Below are positions 18,266-27,076 of a stretch of 64,000 bases of DNA, in pieces. Under the pieces are notes generated by a model. That model worked only from the letters and a program-made list of their open reading frames with translations, was not told where the DNA came from and ran no database searches. Position 1 is the first letter of the stretch. Each line of letters begins with the position of its first letter. Both the position numbers and the translations under genes were made by a program. Origin of the DNA: AP-15 sp963724435 (lineage in GTDB: Bacteria; Pseudomonadota; Alphaproteobacteria; ATCC43930; CGMCC-115725); contig CAVRUN010000014.1 in the NCBI GenBank assembly GCA_963724435.1, positions 184,873 through 248,872 of the forward strand. The letters are read 5' to 3'.

Positions 18266-18608
18266 CAGCCGGCGCTCCCCATGATCGGCCTGCGGCGGCG
18301 GCGGCGCGTCCGAGAGACGCTCGTCCCGGTGGGTCCACAGGGACCTCCCACGCGCCGCGCCGCCAGACTCGCGGGGGTCGCGGCGCGGGCGCGCGGGTCC
18401 CTCCTATGGACTACCGGGACGAGCTGCGCTGCCTCGCGCATCCGCCGTTGCTGCCACAGCCACTCGACAGCTTGCCACAACCGTACACCGTCCCGCCAAT
18501 CTTCCGAGACAAAACACTTTCGCGGGGGCGGTTCGTCAGCTTGGCTCGCTCGATCAACTTCAAAGCCAGGAGATCCGGCCGCGATAGCATCACGGAATGC
18601 ACCCGCCC
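18266..18608. other. Non-coding gap between transposase and amidohydrolase genes
   Basis: 343 bp, very GC-rich on the transposase side with CGG-rich runs, then closer to average. A minus-strand frame stays open through the whole stretch from inside the amidohydrolase gene, but its residues look arbitrary and no start or family is evident. This may be IS-associated DNA. No RNA gene is seen. Confidence 0.4.
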
Positions 18609-19736
18609 TCACTGCAAGCCGTAGAAGCCTAACGCGCCACCCGCCATCACCTGGTGCTTCGCCTCCGCGGACAGCGGCTCGATCCGCTCGCGGACCATTT
18701 GGGGTGCGCCTGGGAAGAAGCCGTCCTGATGCGGGTAATCGGTCGCCCACATGATCTTGTGCGGGCCGATATAGTCGGCGAGCACGGCGATGCTGTTCTC
18801 GACCGGCTCGAACGAGATCCAGCAATTGCGTTGAAACAGCTCGCTCGGCCGCATCTTCGGGGCGGTATCGTTAAAGCCTTGGTCGTCGAAATGCCGATCC
18901 ATGCGATCGAGCCAAGGCGCGATCCAGCCGCCGCCCGATTCAAGGAATGCGACGCGCAGCCGCGGATGGCGATCGACAACACCGCCCCAGATCACGCTCA
19001 TCGCCGCCAGCATCATTTCCATCGTGTGGCTAATCATGTGGCGCGCTGCGCGGTCCGCTTCGAACCGGTCGACGCCGACCGTCGGCATCGCGGTGGTCGA
19101 ACCCTCGTGAAAGCCGACCGAGAAGTCCAATTCCTCGGCCATCGTCCAAAACGACTCGTACATCGGGTCGCTGATCATCTTGTTCCCGTGATACGGGTTT
19201 GGCCGCAAAAAGCCGCCGCGCATCCCGAGAGTTTGGCGAGCGTAGCGCATCTCCTCGATCGCCAGCTCGACCGACTGCATCGGCAGCATCGCGACGCCGA
19301 ACAGCCGGTCGGGGTAGGGCTTGCAGTAATCCGCGAGCCAGCGGTTGTAGGCGCGGCACATTGCGGCGGCGAGTTCGGGATCCGCAACGGCGCCGGCGAA
19401 CAACCCGAGGCTCGGGTAGAGGAACGCGGCGTCGATCCCGTCGGCATCCATATCGACGATGCGGGCGTGCGGGTCGAAGCCGCCCTTCTTTCCCTCGGCA
19501 TATTTGAGGCTGTCGAGCTTTACGGCGCCCTGACGAACGCCGACCGCGCCGAGGCTGCCGATCCCCCGCGGATTGCCCAGCAATTTGTCCTCGACCGACA
19601 GACGCTCCTTGCCGTTGTCGTCGATGACAAACCGCGGCCGGCGCTCGCGGAAGGCGGGATCGATGTAATTATCCCAGAGATCGAGCGGTTCCAGGATATG
19701 TCCATCGGCGTCGATGGCATTGTAAGCGCGAGCCAT
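18609..19736 (-). CDS. Amidohydrolase-family metal-dependent hydrolase (amidohydrolase 2)
   Basis: 375 residues of the ACMSD/decarboxylase-like amidohydrolase 2 family. The first metal-ligand region reads DADGHILEP, a D-x-H in place of the HxH found in many relatives. DMDADGIDAAFLYPS, GFHEGST, and the C-terminal MWATDYPHQDG with the conserved Asp-Tyr-Pro-His are typical. The ATG at 19736 follows AAAGGAAATGGGTC; an earlier ATG at 19769 adds eleven unlikely residues. It probably hydrolyses or decarboxylates a small aromatic or carboxylic compound. No pathway neighbours are present. Confidence 0.87.
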   Translation of the reverse strand: MARAYNAIDADGHILEPLDLWDNYIDPAFRERRPRFVIDDNGKERLSVEDKLLGNPRGIGSLGAVGVRQGAVKLDSLKYAEGKKGGFDPHARIVDMDADGIDAAFLYPSLGLFAGAVADPELAAAMCRAYNRWLADYCKPYPDRLFGVAMLPMQSVELAIEEMRYARQTLGMRGGFLRPNPYHGNKMISDPMYESFWTMAEELDFSVGFHEGSTTAMPTVGVDRFEADRAARHMISHTMEMMLAAMSVIWGGVVDRHPRLRVAFLESGGGWIAPWLDRMDRHFDDQGFNDTAPKMRPSELFQRNCWISFEPVENSIAVLADYIGPHKIMWATDYPHQDGFFPGAPQMVRERIEPLSAEAKHQVMAGGALGFYGLQ

Positions 19737-19980
19737 GACCCATTTCCTTTCGGATGAATGCGACGCCAATAATAGTAGCGGACACGCGATGCCGGTGCGA
19801 GGCCGATCCGCGATCGGGTCCAGGGCTTGCCATCCGACCCGGATCGGCGGTTCGCGTCGACCGGTAAACGGCTTATTGCCGTTTTCCGTCGCTTCACGCC
19901 AGGATCGACCCTGTGAAGATCTGTAATTTAGTCAATTGGCGAACAGCCAAACGCGTGGTAGTCCGAAGCGGGAGGCTCTG

Positions 19981-20169
19981 ATGTCACCGCCGCGCGCAGC
20001 TGACGATTTCAAGACGATCCGCACTCGGGTTGAGGAGTTGCGGCGGGAGAGACTGCCCGAGCAACCCGCGCCGACAACCGATACCAGCATCGCGTTTCAT
20101 CGCGGCCCTTGCGCCTGTGGCAGGAGCTTGTTTGCTGACGAGTGCGACGGATCGTGCAAGGCGCTTTAG
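19981..20169 (+). CDS. Small hypothetical protein with Cys pairs
   Basis: 62 residues from an ATG preceded by GGGAGG. An N-terminal helix (DDFKTIRTRVEELRRERL) is followed by a short linker and a Cys-rich tail (GPCACGRSLFADECDGSC), which could bind a metal. The pattern resembles small alphaproteobacterial proteins of unknown function. It is isolated, divergent from the amidohydrolase. The good ribosome binding site is the main argument that it is real. Confidence 0.55.
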   Translation: MSPPRAADDFKTIRTRVEELRRERLPEQPAPTTDTSIAFHRGPCACGRSLFADECDGSCKAL

Positions 20170-20369
20170 AGCCGCCCAAAGTTGTCCTGTCACTCAAGAA
20201 GCGCAGGTCGGTTGGCTACGTCACAGCGGCGCTTACGAAGGAGTGGTCGCTGGCCCGCCTTGGGTCTCGGCGCAGTACCAGCTGCTGTTATCTGGGGTGG
20301 GATGGGCGGACGGATTGGCCGACGTCCCGTGTTTATGTGATCGGCAATCACAATCTCGGGCCGGGATTT

Positions 20370-20759
20370 TCATTTTCGCTTCTTGGCTTTACGACCTGCT
20401 CTGCGCGCTGCAAGGATAGCCTCTCGCGCTGCTAGCTCCGCCGCCTCCCGCCGCGCGCGCTCCGCCTCCCGGACGGCCCTAGCTTCTTCTTCCGCCTGAC
20501 GCGCGACTTCGCGAGCGGCGGCTTGGGCAGCCTCAGCCGCGGCCCGTTCCGCCGCTTCACGCTGTTTCCGCTCCTGCTCGGCCGCCTTCCTTTCGGCCTG
20601 CCTTACATTGCGTGCGGCCACGATCGCCTGCCGCGCGTTCCGGCGCTCAACCGCTTCGGGTCTTTCGGCGGCAGCTTTTGCGCGCTCCAGCAGGGCGTTC
20701 TTGGCTTCCTTGGCCGCCTTAAGGCGTTCGCCAAAATCCGGAATGATCGACTTACTCAT
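20370..20759 (-). CDS. DUF6481-family protein, coiled coil
   Basis: 129 residues, nearly all Ala, Glu, Arg and Lys. The opening MSKSIIPDFGERLKAAKEAK matches the DUF6481 family of alphaproteobacteria. Residues from about 20 onward form one long charged helix (RQAEEEARAVREAERARREA), ending in a basic KAKKRK tail. The function is unknown; some relatives are annotated as stress- or nucleic-acid-related, which cannot be judged here. It stands alone. Confidence 0.72.
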   Translation of the reverse strand: MSKSIIPDFGERLKAAKEAKNALLERAKAAAERPEAVERRNARQAIVAARNVRQAERKAAEQERKQREAAERAAAEAAQAAAREVARQAEEEARAVREAERARREAAELAAREAILAARRAGRKAKKRK

Positions 20760-21180
20760 TGTTCACTGAACCCAGCCAAATGAATTTTTCGTATGGAATA
20801 TAGGAAAACGTTCGATTGTCACCATCCGCCTAGCCCTTGGAAGATTTTAGAAAGCGACACCGCGCCCCGCCCCCATGCGCCGCCCCTGTGCGGTCCCGTG
20901 AAGTCCGGCCTCCCCAGGAGCAATAAAGAGCAGGGCCGTCGCCGTCCGGTCCCGCCTCTGCTCCTGCTACCGAACCGGTCCCTTACCAGCCAGCGCTGCA
21001 CCGGGTGTTAATTTGTAGTGAGCCGTTAACCGCCGTCGTGCGGCGCTCGCCCGTGCCATCCCGTCGCATCCTTCAGCCTTGACGCGTTGTCAACATCTCG
21101 CTGCGGGTAAACTGGAAGCGCTCGTTTTCTGCGGCATGGAACCCAGCCATCTTCGCCCCCATTTCCGGATCAGGGTTCAA
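20760..21180. other. Intergenic stretch up to the IS3 element
   Basis: 421 bp. The first 60 bp are AT-richer and would hold the promoter of the DUF6481 gene on the minus strand. The remainder has short spurious frames only. The sequence next to the IS end (21079-21180) could be the edge of an interrupted gene, but no family is recognisable. Confidence 0.4.
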
Positions 21181-21207
21181 GTGGAGTTGCGTCGGTTTAG
21201 TGGAGAG
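21181..21207 (+). repeat. IS3 terminal inverted repeat next to orfB
   Basis: Begins GTGGAGTTGCGTCGG and ends AGTGGAGAG. It pairs with the copy at 22393-22419 read on the other strand, with five mismatches in 27. It lies 8 bp beyond the orfB stop codon. Confidence 0.8.
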
Positions 21208-21215
21208 GCATTAGG

Positions 21216-22076
21216 TCATTTGGCGGCCGTTTTTTCGAACTGTACCGGGCTTGTAAAGTCGAGGGCGGAATGGCGCCGGACGGGATTGTAGAAGCCGTCA
21301 ATGTAGCGGCCAATGGCCTGGGTCGCTTGTTGGCGGGTATAGAAGATGGTCCGCCACACCCGCTCAGATTTCAGCGTCTTGAAGAACGTCTCCACCATGG
21401 CGTTGTCGTAGCAGTTCCCCTTTGCCGACATTGAGATCAGGATGCCGTGCTTGCCGAGCTCGGCTTGATAATCGACCGAACAGTATTGGCTGCCCCGGTC
21501 TGAGTGATGGATCAGCCCGGCTGCTGGGCGGCGCACCGCCAGGGCTTTGCGCAGAGCGGCAAGAGCCAGATCGCGGTGCAGCCGGTCGCCGGTCGCCCAG
21601 CCGACGACCCGGCGGGCAAACAAGTCGATGATAACCGCGAGGTACAGCCAACCCTCGCGGGTCCAGACATAGGAAATATCGGCACCCCATTTCTCGTCGG
21701 GCCCGGTTGCCGCGAAGTCCTGATCGAGCAGGTTTGGCGCCACCGGCCACGGATGCTGGCTGTCGGTGGTGCGCTTAAACCGCCGCTTCTGTCGAGCCCT
21801 GAGCCCGTTCTCCCGCATCAGACGCGCCGTCCGGCGGCGACCGACGGTGAGGCCGCTGTCCCGCAATTCCCGCATCATCCGGGGGCTGCCATAGGTGCCG
21901 TTCGACAGCGTAAAGGCCGACCGGACATGCGCCAGCAGCACCATGTCATCGCGTTGGCGGCGGCACGCCGGCCGACCGCGCCAGGCAAAATAGCCGCTTT
22001 GGCTGACACCGAGTACGCCGCACAGACGATGGATCGGGAATTCCGCTTTCGCCGTATCGATGAGCGCGAACCTCAT
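21216..22076 (-). CDS. IS3-family transposase OrfB
   Basis: 286 residues of the IS3 catalytic subunit. An N-terminal HTH_21-like region (VSQSGYFAWRGRP, GSPRMMRELRDSG) is followed by the rve core with Asp in WGADISYVWT, Asp in HHSDRGSQY, and Glu in NAMVETFFKTLKSE. The ending YNPVRRHSALDFTSPVQFE is characteristic. The ATG overlaps the orfA stop (ATGA). The protein is probably made mainly as an OrfAB fusion through -1 frameshifting at 22094-22100. It appears intact. Confidence 0.93.
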   Translation of the reverse strand: MRFALIDTAKAEFPIHRLCGVLGVSQSGYFAWRGRPACRRQRDDMVLLAHVRSAFTLSNGTYGSPRMMRELRDSGLTVGRRRTARLMRENGLRARQKRRFKRTTDSQHPWPVAPNLLDQDFAATGPDEKWGADISYVWTREGWLYLAVIIDLFARRVVGWATGDRLHRDLALAALRKALAVRRPAAGLIHHSDRGSQYCSVDYQAELGKHGILISMSAKGNCYDNAMVETFFKTLKSERVWRTIFYTRQQATQAIGRYIDGFYNPVRRHSALDFTSPVQFEKTAAK

Positions 22077-22378
22077 CGACTTCCCGCCCGGGCGAAAAAA
22101 GCCGTCGCCTTCTTCAGGATGTCCCGCTCCTGGCGGAGGATCTCGTTCTCCCGGCGCAGCCGTTTCAGCTCTGCCGTGACATCGCCCTCTGCCGCCGTCG
22201 TTGGGTCGGCAGCACGCCGATCCCGACTCCGACTCATCCAGCGGACCAGCGTCGACAGCCCGATCCCCAGATCGCCGGCGATCTCGCGCTGCGTTCGCCC
22301 GCTGGTTTGCACCAGGCGGACCGCTTCCTCCTCAAATTCTTTCGTAAACCGTCGCTGCTGCATCTTCGAGTTCCTCAC
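22073..22378 (-). CDS. IS3-family transposase OrfA
   Basis: 101 residues. A helix-turn-helix (FTKEFEEEAVRLVQTSGRTQ, then IAGDLGIGLSTLVRW) is followed by a leucine-zipper coiled coil (LKRLRRENEILRQERDILKK), as in HTH_Tnp_1 OrfA proteins. It binds the terminal repeats and regulates transposition. It overlaps orfB by four bases. Confidence 0.92.
   Translation of the reverse strand: MRNSKMQQRRFTKEFEEEAVRLVQTSGRTQREIAGDLGIGLSTLVRWMSRSRDRRAADPTTAAEGDVTAELKRLRRENEILRQERDILKKATAFFARAGSR
22094..22100 (-). promoter_or_regulatory. Programmed -1 frameshift site of the IS3 element
   Basis: On the minus strand the heptamer reads T TTT TTC in the orfA frame (codons GCT TTT TTC). A -1 slip there reads directly into the orfB frame without meeting a stop and makes an OrfAB fusion. 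IS3 elements use such sites, most often A6G; here it is T6C. Confidence 0.65.
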
Positions 22379-22392
22379 CGCTCATAGGGGAA

Positions 22393-22419
22393 CTCTCCAC
22401 TTTTCCGAAGCAAGTCCAC
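22393..22419 (-). repeat. IS3 terminal inverted repeat upstream of orfA
   Basis: Read on the minus strand it starts GTGGACTTGCTTCGG and ends AGTGGAGAG, matching the other end at 22 of 27 positions. It lies just upstream of orfA and may carry its promoter. Confidence 0.8.
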
Positions 22420-22600
22420 TCGACACCTGCGCGAGCTGGGGGTGAACACGCAAGGGCCAGCGCCGCTGACCAAAAGGGATCGGTCCCGGTTTCTTGAAGC
22501 GCTCGACGCAGCCCTGCAGGCCACATTGCGAGAAGCGTCCCGTATCAACGCCTGCTCGGGCTGAGTTGTTTGCTAGCCCATGATCAGAGTTAGGCCTTAG

Positions 22601-22972
22601 TCAGGCCGGGGCTGATTTAGTGATTCCTAAGCGAGGGATGATAATGCTCGGTGTCGAAGCCGAAAAGCGTCGACCGGTTATCCGTTTCCCAATTTTGCCG
22701 ACTTGACCCTCTCTAAACAGCGCCACGCAGCAGCCGCCGAATCCCGCGCCGGTCAGGCGTGCGCCAAACACGGCTGGCTCATTCTGTAGGGCGGCGACAA
22801 TTTCGTCCACAGCCGGCAACGAGACGGCATAGTCATCGCGTAGACTGGCATGCGACGCATTCATCAAGCCCCCTAACTGCTCCGCATCTGCACCGAGTGC
22901 GGCAAGCACGCGCCCGTTTTCGCTTACGACGTGGCGAGCGCGTTCCTTCAGCGGCGAGGGAAGCCGGTCCAC
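22601..22972 (-). pseudogene. galK: Galactokinase, C-terminal remnant
   Basis: The 123-residue frame matches the C-terminal third of galactokinase: ERARHVVSENGRVL, LGGLMNASHASLRDDYAVS, and the GHMP motif FGARLTGAGFGGCCVAL. The substrate-binding N-terminus and the ATP-loop motif (GEHTDY-like) are missing. Immediately before it (about 22973-22980) the sequence switches to a glycosidase reading on the opposite strand, so a deletion or rearrangement removed the 5' part. After the GAGFGG motif the tail also looks shortened or shifted. It cannot encode an active kinase. Confidence 0.75.
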
Positions 22973-22977
22973 AATAG

Positions 22978-24364
22978 CTGGGTCGGCCTACTCGTGTGGA
23001 CCGAATTGCCGACGATGGGCATGTCGACTGAGCGCTCGCGGGCGCGTAAACGCGCCACATTGCGAGGCATCGTCGATCGCGACGGCAACCATCCCTCGAT
23101 TATTTGCTGGACCATTATCAACGAGAACTGGGGGGTCGATCTGGTCAATGATCCGCTTGATCGAGACTGGCTCAAAGAGACGTACCAGTGGCTGAAGTCC
23201 TATGATCCGGGGCGACTGGTCGTCGATAACTCGCCGTTGGCGCCGAGTTATCATGTCGAAACCGACATCGCTGACTATCATTACTACGCGGCATTCCGGG
23301 ACAATCGGCTCGGCTGGGATCGCTTTGTCAAGCAACTGGCGAGCCGAGCCTCCTGGCTCTTTGCGGCGGGAAGCGAGGTGGTGCAGACCGGCCACGAACC
23401 GTTGATGTGCTCCGAATTTGGCAATTGGGGACTACCGGATCCTGAGCATTTCACGGATGCCTCGGGTAACGAGCCTTGGTGGTTCGAGACCGGCCATGAT
23501 TGGGGCGAAGGAATGATGTACCCACACGGGGTGCAGCACCGCTTTGCCGATTGGAGCCTCGCACGAGTGTTCGGTGACTTGAAGGGCTTTGTTGAAGCAG
23601 CGCAATGGCAGCAATTTCGGGGATTGAAGTATGAGATCGAAGCGCTCCGCCGGAAAAATAACATTGCCGGCTATGTCATCACCGAGCTCACCGACGCGCA
23701 TTGGGAATGCAACGGGCTGCTCGATATGCGCCGCAACCCGCGCGAGTTTGACGGTGTCTTCCCGACGATTAACGCCGACATCGTGATTGTGCCGCGCTGG
23801 TCACGGTTGTCGTATTGGGCGGGTGAAACCGCTGTGGTCGAGCTGTCGATCGCGCACGGCGCCGGGCCAGCGCTGCGCAGAGCGGAGCTGCAGATCACCT
23901 TCGGGACACAGAGATCAATCGCGCTCCCGGATCAGGAGCCGAAGACGATCAGCACCCTGATCCAGTGGCGCTGCCGGTTCCTGATGAGCAGCGATCCTGC
24001 ATTAGGCGGGCAGAGTTCGTGCTGCGGGCGGCCGATGGCTCGGTCGTCGCCACCAACTATCTCGATTTCGCAGTTCACCCGCGCGATTTTCAAACTTCCG
24101 ATATCACCGCGATCTGGTCGCCTCGGCCCGATCTGCGCGCCCGCTTCGAAGCGCTGAGCTACCAAGTGACCGCCGACTTCGCAAGCGGCAACGTTGCGGG
24201 TAACGAACAGCCTTGACCATACCGTCGCTGCGCATGTCCGAGAAGGCGGGCGGCTGCTGCTTCCGACCGGCGAATTTCGCCTCAACCCCCTATTCCCGCA
24301 TTGGCAAAACGTCAGAGTACGCAAGCGCGCCGGCACGGCGTGGCGATTGGGCATCGAGTTTTAG
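22978..24364 (+). pseudogene. Glycoside hydrolase family 2 (beta-galactosidase/mannosidase-like), 3' remnant
   Basis: Starts in mid-protein with VGLLVWTELPTMGM and the GH2 catalytic stretch DGNHPSIICWTIINENWG, in which the Asn-Glu acid/base is visible. The second Glu may be that in LMCSEFGNWG. The sugar-binding N-terminal domains are absent. Near 23960 the frame shifts: the first frame decays after QEPKTIS, while the next continues as RRAEFVLRAADGSVVATNYL. A further shift near 24200 moves to VTNSLDHTVAAHVREGGRLL, ending at a TAG at 24362-24364. A missing 5' half and at least two frameshifts make it clearly dead. Confidence 0.75.
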
Positions 24365-24419
24365 CTGGCTGCACCGCTCCTGCAGCTTTTCCCGCGTTCC
24401 CGGAAGGGCGCTGCTCGAC

Positions 24420-24550
24420 GAGACCTTCGCTTCGAGCGAACTCGGCTCGGTGATGTCGAGTTCCGACCGGCTTGTGATGTGGTGGCTCGCCGGCCGCTCG
24501 GCAATGACGCTTCCCGCAAAGCCGGCGCCGACCACCAGCCGATCAAACAC
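24420..24550 (-). pseudogene. Chimeric remnant: UDP-galactopyranose mutase N-terminus joined to an RmlD-like piece
   Basis: From a GTG at 24550 the minus strand reads VFDRLVVGAGFAGSVIAERP, which closely matches the FAD-binding start of UDP-galactopyranose mutase (Glf). After ASHH the match ends abruptly. It is followed by RSELDITEPSSLEA, which resembles the early part of dTDP-4-dehydrorhamnose reductase (RmlD). The rest of both proteins is missing, so an internal deletion has joined two genes. The Glf piece is convincing although short; the RmlD piece is a weaker call. Confidence 0.5.
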
Positions 24551-24758
24551 AGTGCGCTCCGTTGAGGGCGAGCAAAATAAATCCTTTCCACATGTCGGGC
24601 GATACGCTGAAGACCTGGGGGGCAACTCTGCGCCGGCCCGTCAGATTGATAAGAAGCAGTCCGACCCGGCTTACAGAAACATTATGCGGGGCAACCGGTT
24701 CCTGCCTCCGACATCGAAATTGCTCAATGAGATGGCAGAATCAACTTTGATCGCTCCG

Positions 24759-26143
24759 CTAGAAGTCGCTGAGTTGAACAGTGCGGCCCTGAAAGCAGCA
24801 TGCGCGCGGGCGATGCGGCCGAGTGTCGATGATCAGTCGATACCCGGTGGTGACCGCATTTGGTTTTGCAGTGGTCACTTTTTCGGCTGCGCCTCTCGCG
24901 TCCCGGCATCTTTCGGCCGTTTCGACCAGTGCTGCCATCTGCGCCCAGGTGCGTTCCCACGAGATTTCGGCTAGCTCGCGATCGACTTCTTCGAGCCAGG
25001 TGCGACCATTTCTGGCTAGATCCAGCGCAGCGCCCGCCGCAACGACAAATTCCATCGGCGTTTTGGCGATATGCACCGCTTCGAGACCGCCCCACCGACG
25101 TACGACGTTGGTGATAGGCGTCGAGACCACCGGCTTCCCGGCCGCGAGGTATTCAGGCGTTTTGGTCGGGCTGATGAACCGCGTCGCCTCATTCCTGGCG
25201 AACGGTATCAAGCAATATCCCAGTTCGCCATATAATCCGGCAATTGATCGTAAGTCTTGCCGCCGAGATAGTGAATATTGGCAGCGCGCGGCAGGGTGGC
25301 GGGGTCGATCTTGACCACTGGCCCGACAAAAATCAGCTGCCAGTCGGGGCGTAGGCGAGCCAGCGAAGCGACCAGTTCGAAATCGAGCCGCTCATCGATA
25401 ACACCACAGAAGCCGAGCCGCGGGCGTCCAATCGACGCCTGATCCGCAGGGTCCGGCAACCGACTGCGCGCCTTGCCGAAATGCCCGGCGTCGACCGCGC
25501 TCGGAAACGCATGCACGTTTGGATGCCGAGCCCGTTTCGCCTCATAGAGGCTGATTCCGCCAGTGAAGACGACATCGGCTTGTTGGAGGAGGTCGGCTTC
25601 GAGCCGATGCAGCTCCGCCGAAGCGTCCTTAAAGGCCGACAGCTCGTCCATGCAGTCATAAACGGTGGCCGCGGGCGTGATTGCGTCGGCATATTGCAAT
25701 GCCATCGGTGCGTAGAACCAGAGGATCGGGTGCTCCACCTCCTGCTGGCAGAGGAGGTTCGTCACTAGCCGCCGCTGTTCTGCAGCCGCAGTTGCGAGGG
25801 GCAAGTCTTCAGGCATATACGGGACAAAGACGGTCAGATTCTCGCCGAGAGCATAGCTTGCAAGATACGGAGGCTTGCGCCCCTCAAAGACCCCCTCCTC
25901 AATATACAGAACCGGCATCGAGCGGGCGAAACGGGTCATCAGATGCTGCGGTCTTTGGAAAACCAGACCCCAGCGCAAGTGAGAGAGACAGACGAGGGAA
26001 TGCCCGCGGAGTCTGAAACCCGAAGCCGACCAGTGTGACACGCCCAGCCCATCAAGATCTCGCAAGCCCAAATGCGTCTCCAGCTGATCCGAGACCTTGC
26101 GGAACGCCGGCGCAGTGAGACAGTTCCAGCCAAGATAGACCAA
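24759..26143 (-). pseudogene. Family 1 glycosyltransferase, split by a one-base frameshift
   Basis: The 5' part (26143-25208) reads SLVCLSHLRWGLVFQRPQHL, typical of glycosyltransferases near Glf genes, and runs to YMANWDIA followed by a stop. The 3' part continues in another frame as LIPFARNEATRFISPTKTPE and YLAAGKPVVSTPI, the donor-binding region. Inserting one T in the GCTTGATACC run near 25205-25207 restores a single frame, so the lesion is one missing base. The C-terminal 40 residues also look degenerate. It lies upstream of the Glf remnant, in an order seen in polysaccharide clusters. A sequencing error is possible, but the surroundings are all decayed. Confidence 0.75.
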
Positions 26144-26382
26144 GCACTGATTGACGCCTCAGCCCCGACCAAATCGCGCCGGCGCCACTACCCGCGGCAC
26201 ACAGATGTTGGGACGTTCGGGGAGGCTCTGCGTTTTACCGAGCAGATGATTGGGCCATCAACGAGGGCTTCGTGAAACGAACGGCTCGGTGGCGGCTTGG
26301 CGAAGGATTTCGGCAACGCCAGACGCCGCGGCCAAGCAGTCCACGGCTCAACTGTTCGACTAAAGTCAGATGAGGACTAGCA

Positions 26383-26580
26383 ATGTCGAAAAAGGACCTC
26401 CCGCCTGTCCCGCCGGCTGGGCGCTCCGACAAGGCACCAGGCAATCTAGCCTCCGGCGAGAAACCGTCCGACCTCGCCAGCGATGCGGCTCAGGCGCGCA
26501 ACCGCAACATCGATAAACAGGGGCGACAAGGCAATATTGCGGCTAATACGCGGAATCAGGGCTATCAGCAGGACCGTTGA
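26383..26580 (+). CDS. Small hydrophilic hypothetical protein
   Basis: 65 residues, probably disordered: MSKKDLPPVPPAGRSDKAPG, then NRNIDKQGRQGNIAANT, ending in GYQQDR. Similar short proteins (DLPPVPP..RS opening, QGNI..NT..QGYQQDR end) occur in many alphaproteobacteria with no known role. GAGGA lies about 8 bp before the ATG. The next gene starts 2 bp after its stop codon, so the two form a small operon. Confidence 0.7.
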   Translation: MSKKDLPPVPPAGRSDKAPGNLASGEKPSDLASDAAQARNRNIDKQGRQGNIAANTRNQGYQQDR

Positions 26581-26581
26581 T

Positions 26582-26812
26582 ATGTCGAACAGCACCAAAA
26601 CGCCAGCGGCCGATCGCTCGCATGGCGGCCCCGGCAGCAGCCAGCAGGACGCCGCCAAACCCGAAGCGCCGCATCATTCCGGACCGGCGCCGGGACAGCC
26701 GACCAATACCCGTCACAGCCGGGTTTCCGGTGGCGGTGGCGAGCGCGACAGCCATCACACGCATAACCCGCCCGAAAAAGGGAAAGGCAAATCGACCGCT
26801 CCAGGCCGTTAG
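26582..26812 (+). CDS. Small disordered hypothetical protein
   Basis: 76 residues from the ATG at 26582, right after the preceding stop, which suggests translational coupling. It is rich in Gly, Ser, His and Pro (SHGGPGSSQQDA, HHSGPAPGQPTN, GGGGERDSHHTHNPP) with no hydrophobic core, so it is probably unstructured. An earlier in-frame ATG at 26483 lies inside the upstream gene and is unlikely to be used. The function is unknown. Confidence 0.55.
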   Translation: MSNSTKTPAADRSHGGPGSSQQDAAKPEAPHHSGPAPGQPTNTRHSRVSGGGGERDSHHTHNPPEKGKGKSTAPGR

Positions 26813-26848
26813 TATGAGGCCAGATCGGGCGTGCCAGGCAGGGCCCGA

Positions 26849-27058
26849 TCACCCGGATGGCTGTTTGAGCGGCACCTCGCAAAGCCAAGTCTGCACACTC
26901 GTGCCGCTCTCCCAAGAATTGGCTCCGGCGATCAGAGTCGGCAACGGGATGTCGGCGCGGTCCTTCCACCGCTGATGCCAGAAGACGCCCCCGCGCCTTG
27001 TCTCGGGTTCGACCATGGCCTCGACGATCTGCCCGTCCTGCGGATAACCCATCATCAA
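26849..27058 (-). CDS. Possible small hypothetical protein
   Basis: 69 residues beginning MMMGYPQDGQIVEAMVEPET. The composition looks protein-like (VFWHQRWKDRADIPLPTLIA, SGTSVQTWLCEVPL), but no family is recognised and no good ribosome binding site is visible. It lies 18 bp downstream of the TPR/beta-barrel gene on the same strand and could be co-transcribed with it. It could equally be a chance frame. Confidence 0.35.
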   Translation of the reverse strand: MMMGYPQDGQIVEAMVEPETRRGGVFWHQRWKDRADIPLPTLIAGANSWESGTSVQTWLCEVPLKQPSG

Positions 27059-27076
27059 CTGCGGGATCCCAAAGGG

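Larger units (their letters stand above)
21181..22419 (-). mobile_element. IS3-family insertion sequence, apparently complete
   Basis: About 1.24 kb carrying orfA and orfB on the minus strand between imperfect 27-bp inverted repeats (21181-21207 and 22393-22419). The repeats agree at 22 of 27 positions and share AGTGGAGAG at their inner ends. Both frames are intact and joined by a slippery T-run, so the element may be mobile. No target-site duplication is obvious: the bases outside the two ends differ. It sits at the edge of the decayed galactose/glycan region and may have taken part in that decay. Confidence 0.85.

Noticed and set aside
17140..18360. Defined ends for the IS481-type element
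   Set aside because: No convincing inverted-repeat pair or target duplication could be matched by eye around the transposase gene.
17312..18754. 480-residue plus-strand open frame
   Set aside because: Antisense to the IS481-type transposase, whose DDE motifs settle the strand.
18265..18825. 186-residue minus-strand frame spanning the gap after the amidohydrolase
   Set aside because: It begins inside the amidohydrolase gene in another frame and shows no conserved features.
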